Assembly: GCA_002751075.1 (NCBI GenBank)
Contig: NAOQ01000476.1
Coordinates: forward strand, 31,702-49,525
Source: Ichthyophonus hoferi
Lineage: Eukaryota; Opisthokonta; Ichthyosporea; Ichthyophonida; Ichthyophonidae
DNA length: 17,824 nt
Reading direction: 5' to 3'
Below, piece by piece: positions 10,304 to 17,824 of this stretch. Under the pieces are notes generated by a model. The model worked only from the letters and a program-made list of their open reading frames with translations. It ran no database searches and was not told the origin of the DNA. Numbering within the stretch: the first letter of the stretch is position 1; each line of letters starts with the position of its first letter. The position numbers were made by a program, and so were the translations under genes.

Positions 10304-11170
10304 GTTTAACCTGTCACGGGATGAGCCCGTCCAATATGATGCTTCCGATTGGATAGACTTACCTGTGCATACTAAACATTTTAAAACTCTTCATTACTAG
10401 TTTTCCATTTTATTTTTAAAACATTTATATAATAATTCTATAGGATAAATAAATGCTTAATTTTTAATTGACAATAAATAGTCGTTACAGCTTATTTTTA
10501 GAGTATTCCGAAAGAGCCTCTTTTGCACACCTCCATCAAAGATGGTATTATTGTAGACCAATATGATAACATATTTTATTCGCTAAAGTCAGCGGAGGGC
10601 ACTAAAGCTTATATACTAGGATGCTGTTTCAGCCAATAGCAATGCTTAATGAGTAAAGAACCAACCAAGTTGTATATCTTTGTAAACGTATCTTACATAG
10701 TATTGTAGTATTTATAAATCTCTGCAAAGGAATATAATAAATTATATTTATTTGTTTTCCTGTGTACTGTGTATAGTGCCTGCATGCAATAAAAAATAAA
10801 AATACTTCATAAATTAAGAAATGTAACGTATAGAATCTATATTACCACTTATTATTTAATGTAGCCCTAATAGTGGTTGGGTTGTAGTGAGCCCGTTTGA
10901 CCTCGAACAAAATCAACAGGAATATGTTTCTACACATTTCTACTAAATTAGTTCCAAGACTGTTTGTTTGTTAGATCGTATTTCATTGTGAAGCAAGTGT
11001 TTTCTTATATCAACATCAGGAACCCCATAGTTATCTCAAAATATTGATCAATATTTTGCATCAACGAATATCAGAAATTACTATTTATTTTTATAACTAA
11101 GCTACTGTATCAATCAATTGTATCATGTTTGCCTCGGGTGAGTATAAGCCTGTGTCTATATTTTTGGTAC
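10304..11170. other. Stretch upstream of the helicase promoter, no gene seen
   Basis: The stretch is AT-rich, with no reading frame that resembles a protein and no RNA gene that I can fold by eye. CCAAT-type pentamers occur near 10350 (gattgg) and 10635 (agccaat) and could belong to distal promoter elements. Confidence 0.45.
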
Positions 11171-11416
11171 TTAGACTTTAAACATTCTTGGAATGCTTTT
11201 TTTTAAAAAAGAAAAGGCATAAATTGACCCTGATTTGATTAGAGAGTCTCGCGATTGGAGTAATCGTTTAGTTGGAATCTGATCCTGAGCCCCAGTGCTG
11301 AGATTGTAATTATTTATAGTATGTTTACCCTGAACCGGATGACCTGTATGAAATGGTATGGGTACAGGCATAAGCATACATCTGTTGGAGACAGTATGTA
11401 TATACACCATTCTGTG

Positions 11417-11545
11417 TTTTTTTTTTTTTTTTAATTTTTTTAGTCGAAGTGTGCTGTTACAACTGGCAACATAACTCAATCTCGATCCTTGACTTGAGGG
11501 TTCTGCTCCCATGGAAGCCTGCAGCCAACAAACTAAGAACCCTTC
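11417..11545 (-). mobile_element. A-tailed retroposon-like unit (SINE or LINE 3' end)
   Basis: On the minus strand, a comparatively GC-rich unit (about 11545-11442) ends in a long A tract broken by TT (11441-11417). This is the form expected of a retroposed RNA end. Within it ggatcgagatt weakly resembles a pol III B box. No A box, no target-site duplication and no reverse transcriptase were found, so SINE, LINE tail and processed transcript cannot be separated. Confidence 0.3.
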
Positions 11546-12971
11546 GTATCTTTCTTTGTGCCATACTGACTTTTGCCTTATCATTTTCAAAGGGTTACGT
11601 TTGTGTAGCTGTCAATGTATGAATGTCAGTAATGAGATTCGTTACCATGTGATGATGTCATTGCTAGAGGAAAGGAAGGGGAGCCATGCATCATTGTACA
11701 CTCAACACAGTGCGATCCTGGCTCTCCTCAACTTCATAACGCCTATTCTTCCTGGCTTAGAGATTGTCAGAAATATTCTTAGCATTGCTTATTTTTAATA
11801 AATTAATCATTTTTTTATATAAATTTACTCATGCCAATAAAAAGCACCTTTGATGTGGCCAGTGTATGACTTTTATAGGTAGTTGGCAGACATCTTACGT
11901 ATTGTAAATATGTGGTTAGTCGTACGTCATCATATTTAGACTAAAGGTGGTTAGCCACCAGGAAACCAGGCATAGGAACTGAATCGTGGCGACAAAATGT
12001 GCTAATATAATAACAAATAGATCCAATGATAAATAAGTTCAACATAATATAACAGGACCAACAAAGGCTTTTGAATACTAGACCCTATGGTGAATGTGGT
12101 TTGCTTTCTCCAGCGCATATTCTCTACAAGCTTTTCAGCCAATAGGTGCCTAGTGTCGTACAATTTTAATTGTAATAAATCCAAATGTTAAGGTGCATTG
12201 GCTTCTCTTGTCCCATTTTCCAAAATTAAAATATGTTTTTTACGGAATAAGAAATTTGAAAGAAAAATTCCATACATTTTAGTAGAATAACGCAGAGACC
12301 ATGTAGAGAAAATGCTAGACAGTAGGATGTAGTAACAAAACCATAATTGTTTCCTTGGCGTATTGTATGTATGCCATGTTGTATACTCTATTACAGCTGG
12401 CAATTTGAAGATAATAATGACGGTCAAGATGGAGGAATAAGATGACACAAAATTGCATATTGAGAAACGTACACTCATCCATATTAATACAGTTTATGTT
12501 GTATACGGATTTTTTAAAATGGATGTATTTAAACTTAAATCATATATATACAGGCTGCTTTACTTAAATTCCGCATTATTATTAATTCTGTGACTAACGA
12601 AGACAATCAGCGTATGCCTAAATATTTTTGCTTATTATTAAACTCTCTCACCAGAGAATTACATTAATGAATGTATTTCTGTCAATTTGTGAGATATTCC
12701 TTCACAGACTATGCGGCCAAAGAATTAAAAAGTAACATGTGTGATGCAAGCGTATTCCTTTATATGCTTTTGCCATTATTCTTTCATGACTAATAAATTT
12801 TCAATGAGAGTAAACATGTACATATTAGTATGTGCTTATCAGATTTAGAAATGTTTTAATTGAATAACATACTCTTGAGTATGGAAGTATATAGCAAGAC
12901 TATCATATTTCGTAGAGCAGGGAACATAGCGGATAAATACTGAATTACTAAGATTAACAGTTTAGTGCTGG
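11546..12971. other. Stretch without a recognisable gene
   Basis: Open frames at 11511-11798 (+), 12002-12184 (-) and 12188-12478 (-) are short, compositionally biased and match nothing I know. No tRNA or rRNA is visible. Confidence 0.45.
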
Positions 12972-13237
12972 CTAATTATCATATTGGTAGTTTTTCAAAT
13001 GTATAAGAAAGTATTGCCTTATTGTAATTATAATCATACTGGTGGTATATTTTCTTATTCGAATATCCTTTACCTTATTACGTTTAGTAAATAAATTTAG
13101 TAGATACCTCTTGAAAAAATGTTCCAATTCCCATAGTGCTGTAATAAAATCCAGTTTGTGTCTTTCCAATTGCGCTTGGTACACAGCAGAGTTTCTACTT
13201 TTTAATGGCCTTGTTTTTCGATCACTGTGATTAGCCA
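12972..13237 (-). other. Possible coding exon of unknown function
   Basis: An open frame on the minus strand reads as a charged, helical sequence (SAVYQAQLERHKLDFI, ELEHFFKRY) and lacks an ATG. It is preceded by an acceptor-like ggctaatcacag, and aataag|GTAAAG near 13073 would serve as a donor. The segment of about 50 residues looks more protein-like than its neighbours, but I recognise no family and there is no partner exon in view. It may be an old remnant or chance. Confidence 0.18.
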
Positions 13238-13250
13238 ACTATAGGTGCAC

Positions 13251-13480
13251 TATGTCAAATATACCTACATATGCAACATAGACCAAGTAACTATAGTTAT
13301 AATTATCTAATAAATCAATACTGGGTTCTGAGGTATTGTATATTTAAAACGCTATATTTGGAAAGTATAAAAAGGCTCTGTCTGAAAGAGATTGGGGATT
13401 CCTGATTAAGTAGTTTAAGCTGAATAAAGGGGTATACAGTTTTTATCTTAAATTCTCCATTTTTAATAGTCGGCCAACAC
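13251..13480 (+). repeat. Left copy of a divergent direct repeat, LTR-like
   Basis: Bases 13251-13458 align with 16115-16324 in the same orientation at roughly 70% identity by eye. Shared blocks include tatgtcaa, ttatctaa, tactgggttc, agtataaaaagg and ctgaaag. The copy has TATAAAAAGG at 13366 and AATAAA at 13423-13428, 57 bp apart, which is the promoter plus poly(A) order of an LTR. It starts TGTCAA (13254) and may end near ccaaca (about 13480). It looks like an old fossil LTR or solo LTR; a different kind of interspersed repeat is possible. Confidence 0.45.
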
Positions 13481-14521
13481 TATAAATATAGGCGAGAAAA
13501 TTACTATACAGGTCGAAATTAACTAATTGATGCTATTCTCAGCGTTAGTGATAAAGATGGAAAAGTACTTGAATAATTGAAGTATTCAACTATATATTGT
13601 TTAAATTGTTTTTTTTTTCCTTTCAAAAATGTATACTCAGTTATAAGGAACAGGACAAACAAAAGTATATTTTGTCTCATTACCGCCTAAATTTTAGAAA
13701 ATTATTTAAACCTTGAAGTAAACACATTCTAATTTGCATTTATAATGCCGAGCAGAGATATCTTAGCCAAGTCTAGGAAAAAATATTCTCTATTTTTTTT
13801 TAAAAAAATTTTTGTTGTTTTTTTTTTCCTGAACAAAAATATTATTGTAATAAAAAGTTAGTGTAACCAATATCTGAGTATATATATAATATGGTATCCA
13901 GTTTAGGGGATAGCTCAGGTACCAGAATGAAGAACATTTATTTTAAGGGTGCAAATTCGTGCCTAGCAAGATGGAATTCATATGACTTGAAGGAGCCATT
14001 GGTTCATAGGATAGAGTTAAAGAAAGATAATGTGATCTAATAATGTTATACTCCATATTACAGTAAATAAAATTTTAATCTATATTAAAATGGAGGCTAA
14101 TCTGAACGCTTCCTAAACATAATATAAAATATCAAAAAGCGTGTTAGTTTATTATTAAACATTGACGATTGGGAGCAGTTCCTGGAAGTTTATTATCATT
14201 TGAAACTGTTAAAAGTTTTAACATTCTTCTTTAGTATTGGCTGAATAGAACCATTAATATCTGTTACAAACCCGCTAACTCTGAATTAACACGTATTCGG
14301 CCGATATTCTAATAGCAAGCGGATCATGAAATGGTCGGTCTAATATTAGTTAAATTGCATAATATTCTTAACCAGGTAAATTGATTTATTGATACGCAGC
14401 TTAAAAACACTTAACGTTAATGAACGAGCTAACAGTCATCCAAATAAGGACACGATAGTATAAGATTATCGAGATAAGATCAGACAATCCTAGTGGGTCT
14501 CTGTGATCTTTCATAAATTGT

Positions 14522-14555
14522 ATTGGCCAATAAGAATCTTTATGATTGGTCCAAT
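14522..14555. promoter_or_regulatory. Paired CCAAT palindromes
   Basis: ATTGGCCAAT (14522-14531) and ATTGGTCCAAT (14545-14555) each present the CCAAT pentamer on both strands, with 13 bp between them. CCAAT boxes bind NF-Y in many eukaryotes. The cluster suggests a promoter or enhancer, but no gene start can be assigned to either side. Confidence 0.3.
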
Positions 14556-14963
14556 TTACAATGAGGAGCACACTTATGTAGATGTTCAAAAATAACACCC
14601 GCGATAAACAAAGATCGCGCAAGTAAAAATGAAAATAGAAATACTAATAAAGGCTCCCGCTTAAACGCATCCAGCTAGTTACACGCATTTGGCGCCCATG
14701 CCATCAAAAAACAAAACCACTCAGAATAAATGCAAAACTCTGCACTTGATTATTTGATTAAACAATAGGACAATATATATGTATATAATTATTATATTTT
14801 CATTGTAATGTCTAGTTCACCATTGGCACTTGAGTATGATAATCAGTGCACAGAGCTCTCGCTCGTCTAGAAGTCAAAGGGCTGTTTTCTAACATTATAT
14901 AGTGAAAATAGTTATCATTTACATTGTAATATACAATAGAGCAGCTCATACTGATCGGTCTCA

Positions 14964-15242
14964 TTGTGCAATATAACATTAGCACCTAAGCGCAGCACCG
15001 ATTATCCAGGAATTAGAACAGAAGTATCATTACTACAGTTAGTTGCCAGAGAGTCAACACACACGCCTTCTATAGGACCTCTACCACTTCAACTGAGTCT
15101 TGACGACAGATCAGACCAGTCAGCTATTACCATTGCTAGCCCAGCAATCACAACTATTATACGATGTTCAATTGAAGATCCCGAAGCCTGTGGACAAGTC
15201 ACTAGAACTAACACATATTGCTATAATATCTATATAACCTAA
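14964..15242 (+). other. Open frame of unknown nature, possible exon
   Basis: A 92-residue frame (MCNITLAPKRSTDYPG...) rich in Ser, Thr, Ile and Pro is more GC-rich than its surroundings. Possible acceptors (aacattag, gcgcag, atccag) lie in its first 60 bases. I recognise no domain, and there is no clear donor or partner exon. It may be a lone exon, a relic or chance. Confidence 0.15.
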
Positions 15243-16114
15243 TGTTTATTAGAAAATTAATGAGAGCGGAGATAATTCCACCACCAGTTATGGTAGATGT
15301 TGCCTGTTAAACAATAAACTCTTACTTAAATCCAACAAGTGCAGTTAAAGTTACCTTTTCTTTACGAGGAGAAATATGCATCTTTGATGTATTAAGGAAC
15401 GTATATGCTATATTCATTATAAATCGCTCATTTCATTAACTAATCATAACCTAACTGAGATTACATCTTACTAATCCATTAATGAACACACTGGTACTAC
15501 TTTCCTGGTTCAATTCAAATTATTAAAATCAAACACAAAGACTATTAGCTACATAGGCCTATATTGATATAAAAGCTACCTATGATATCAATCTGTTAAT
15601 ATTTACTTAGCAAAAAAATAAAATTCTGCAATTATGGAATAGTACATATATAGTTTATATTATTCCGACATTATCATTAAAAGTATTTCAGAAAGGCCAA
15701 AGTTTTTGTTCTATAAACCCAGTTTTCCTTTCAAGATTCAATCTAGACAGATCAAATTAAGGCAAACAAAATAGAGTAAAACCACTTGACAAACCCAAAG
15801 CATAGCTTTAACACAGACCAAACCTATCTAGTGACGCCAGATAATGATTGCTTCTGAGCACACAATTAAGGTTTCCCCCCTACACTTGCAAACATACCAT
15901 TATAGTCTGTACACATATATACCATGATCTTTCCGTCTATAAATATGCAGTATTGCTAATGGCTTAGCTTTGCCACAAAGTACAAGAGGTCAACCACGAT
16001 GTCAATACCCTAACCTATATAATGTTACTACTTCTAGCTAATATTAAGCTAGGCTCCACAGCTATTAGGTACGCACATAGGATAATATAAGCCCAGCAAT
16101 CATTCCAATCCACG

Positions 16115-16358
16115 TATGTCAAGTCAAGCTCAATATAAAGCCTAGACAAAGTAATCATAGATATGGTTATCTAACTATTTTATACTGGGTTCCTAAGCAT
16201 TCTATACATATATAACATGCTCGATTTAGGAAGTATAAAAAGGTTCTGCCTGAAAGATTGAGGACTCATGGCTCTGTAATGATACCGAATAAAAGCTACA
16301 CAGATTTTATCCTAAATTATCTGCTTGCAATAGGTGACTGTCCCCTTGAACATTGACA
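16115..16358 (+). repeat. Right copy of the divergent direct repeat, LTR-like
   Basis: This is the partner of the copy at 13251-13458, 2,864 bp further right. It carries TATAAAAAGG at 16234 and AATAAA at 16288-16293, 54 bp apart. It begins TGTCAA at 16118, and TTGACA at 16353-16358 forms an inverted match to that start, as LTR ends commonly do. The divergence from the left copy implies an old event. Confidence 0.45.
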
Positions 16359-16911
16359 AGATGATTATTACTCAGGCTAAAATCAACAGTATATATATGC
16401 TTTTACCGTATCTATAAATTTTTTTGCAGTCTCCAGACCAAGAGTAGCCTCACCCGCTGCAATTTCAACTCGCGTAACGCAATAAATATAAACATGACAT
16501 AAACAAGTTCAAAAGAGAAGAGAAAGCGCAAACGACGGAAAAAAATATATATTTGAAAAATTATATACTATGGTGGGCTCAAAAAATAAAATTGAAATAC
16601 TTTGTCGCAGCCACCGAGTCAATTTTACATATTAGTCATGTTTTCTTAAGTAGCCAATCAGGTAACTGGGGTTAAATGCAAATACCTACAGTTACCATGG
16701 CAATCTTATATATCGACAGTAATCATTTTACCATTTTCCCTGAGGACAATTCTTATAATTAACTTTAAAATAAAAGGACCACAGAGGGTCAATAATAGAA
16801 CTTAAAAGCCCTATTCATAATAAAAACAAACTGAAGTCAACTAAAGATATGCATGGGTCTTCTAATAAAACCTCTTGCAGGCAGCAACCACTATTAATAA
16901 CTAGTTGTCAT
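16359..16911. other. Stretch without a recognisable gene
   Basis: This AT-rich DNA lies downstream of the phosphatase gene's stop codon on the minus strand and probably includes its 3' UTR. No conserved frame or RNA gene is seen. Confidence 0.45.
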
Positions 16912-17370
16912 TCATACTGGGCAGGTCTCTTGTACGAGAGGTAAAGTACTATTCAAGACAGGGCACATTGGATGCATAGGGTGGGTATGTGGAGGTCCTA
17001 CGGCACGTGCTATAAGTACAGTTATGTTGTCCTGTTAAAGGAGATAAAACACGTTGATTAGTTAGTACAAAGTCATTTGATATATACACATACATATATA
17101 CATATATATATATCTTACAGAAAGAGAATTATAATGAGTAAAATCACTTCACATTATGCATATATATATATATATATATACGCGTATGTTTTCACTCCAA
17201 ATATAGCTCTCTGACTACCCTGGTCCCTTCCCTTTAACATGTGACGTACCAATGATCCCCGCCGATAAGCTTCCCTAGCCAATTGCGAGGCACCCAGATC
17301 AGCAGTATGTCGTAGGCGATTGGCGAAGACACCTGCCTCGTGGTTGTCCATCACATCCCATAAACCATCA
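16912..17370 (-). CDS. PP2C-type (PPM) serine/threonine phosphatase, last two exons
   Basis: Minus-strand exons 17370-17250 and 17031-16912 (stop TGA) encode the C-terminal 80 or so residues of a PP2C phosphatase. The first gives (S)DGLWDV, the metal-binding motif around the conserved Asp, then ASQLAREAYRRGSL. The second opens with DNITVLIARAV and ends ...VQETCPV. Together they restore the family signature RGS.DNITV across the junction. The donor is GTACGT, the acceptor is tttaacag, and the phase-0 intron is 218 bp. The first exon is entered in phase 2 after tgtatacag at 17371. PP2C enzymes are Mg/Mn-dependent and remove phosphate from Ser/Thr in signalling proteins. The rest of the catalytic domain lies beyond the right edge, behind an intron of at least 454 bp. 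The tail after the domain is short and has no targeting motif that I recognise. Confidence 0.85.
17161..17180. repeat. (TA)10 microsatellite in the phosphatase intron
   Basis: Ten uninterrupted TA units lie inside the 218-bp intron. A looser TA/CA run (about 17088-17113) precedes it in the same intron. Confidence 0.85.
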
Positions 17371-17392
17371 CTGTATACATAAATAAGAAAGA

Positions 17393-17520
17393 AAATAAAA
17401 CACAAGAGGGAGGGAGAGGGAAGGGATTGGTAGGAAGTAAAGGGAAGTAATAGATAATGTCAAGAGATAGGAGAGACGGAAGAGAAAGGAAAAGCAAAAA
17501 AAAAAAGTAAGTAAGCAAGC
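17393..17520. repeat. Purine-rich tract (pyrimidine-rich on the gene's strand)
   Basis: About 128 bases are almost all A and G on the plus strand (gagggagggagagggaaggg and similar). This lies in the upstream intron of the minus-strand phosphatase gene, where it forms a long polypyrimidine tract. The densest part (17404-17428) could form a triplex. Confidence 0.6.
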
Positions 17521-17695
17521 CTAGACTGACAGGAAATAACGGGAGAGAATAATATAAATGGGATACAAACCGTTTCAATATAAAACTTATACTCATAAAC
17601 AGGCGTTTACAGACAAATACGGGCATAAACTTAAGTGAGTATATAAATATAATCAACAAAGTAATAAGCAAAGGCATATAGTCATATCCTATATG

Positions 17696-17824
17696 GTACT
17701 ATATTATATTATACTATACTATTATACTATACTATACTATATTATATTCTATTATACTATACTATTATACTATACTATACTATATTATACTATACTATAC
17801 CATACTATACTATACTATACTATA
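17696..17824. repeat. TACTA-type satellite with a 43-bp higher-order unit
   Basis: The array consists of tacta/ttata units running off the right edge. Bases 17708-17746 and 17751-17789 are identical over 39 bp with a period of 43, so the array has grown by copying a longer block as well as by slippage. It lies inside the long intron upstream of the phosphatase exon. Confidence 0.85.

Larger units (their letters stand above)
13481..16114. other. Stretch between the two LTR-like repeats, no recognisable gene
   Basis: The 2.6 kb between the repeats contains no frame that I can recognise as gag, protease, reverse transcriptase or integrase. It has long T and A runs (about 13793-13829), paired CCAAT palindromes (14522-14555) and one moderately protein-like frame (14964-15242). 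If the flanking repeats are the ends of one element, its interior is unrecognisable or non-autonomous. Confidence 0.4.

Noticed and set aside
12188-12478. Hydrophobic minus-strand frame that might suggest a membrane protein
   Set aside because: Its composition follows the AT-rich DNA; it has no conserved motif, splice sites or neighbours to support a gene.
14401-14622. Minus-strand frame of 73 residues
   Set aside because: It overlaps the CCAAT palindromes and shows no protein family features.

Overview
The window is nuclear DNA of an AT-rich, intron-bearing eukaryote. Three protein genes can be read through spliced exons with standard GT..AG introns of about 180 to 700 bp. None of them fixes the lineage. 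The DEAD-box helicase has the motif III variant TAT (known to me from plant members) rather than the animal SAT, and the retroelement fragment is of Penelope type, so a protist or alga is a reasonable guess but no more than that.

Layout, left to right. Bases 1-858 hold a decayed fragment of a Penelope-like retroelement, from the region before the reverse transcriptase core, ending at a GC-rich hairpin. Bases 859-2257 have no recognisable gene but include a 16-bp palindromic TATA sequence and a possible 5' UTR intron. Bases 2258-6089 (+) hold a five-exon gene for a PH domain plus CRAL-TRIO (Sec14-like) protein of 626 residues, with an unrecognised middle part and a hydrophobic hairpin. Bases 6090-7973 are the tail-to-tail spacer and contain a palindrome that gives AATAAA on both strands. 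Bases 7974-10125 (-) hold a four-exon gene for a 531-residue DEAD-box RNA helicase of the p68/DDX5/Dbp2 type with an RGG tail; its promoter has a TATA box flanked by two CACGTG sites. Bases 10126-16911 are about 6.8 kb without a convincing gene. They hold an A-tailed retroposon-like piece, a pair of divergent direct repeats (about 13.25 and 16.12 kb) with TATA and AATAAA signals that look like old LTRs, and paired CCAAT palindromes. Bases 16912-17824 (-) hold the last two exons of a PP2C-type protein phosphatase, the second of which is recovered only by splicing, followed by the start of a long intron that ends in a TACTA-type satellite.

The three genes look like ordinary unlinked housekeeping or signalling functions: lipid-linked membrane signalling, RNA remodelling and serine/threonine dephosphorylation. 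I see no operon-like or cluster logic among them. The most unusual items are the domain architecture of the PH/CRAL-TRIO protein and the LTR-like repeat pair. I do not see a clear new multi-gene system.
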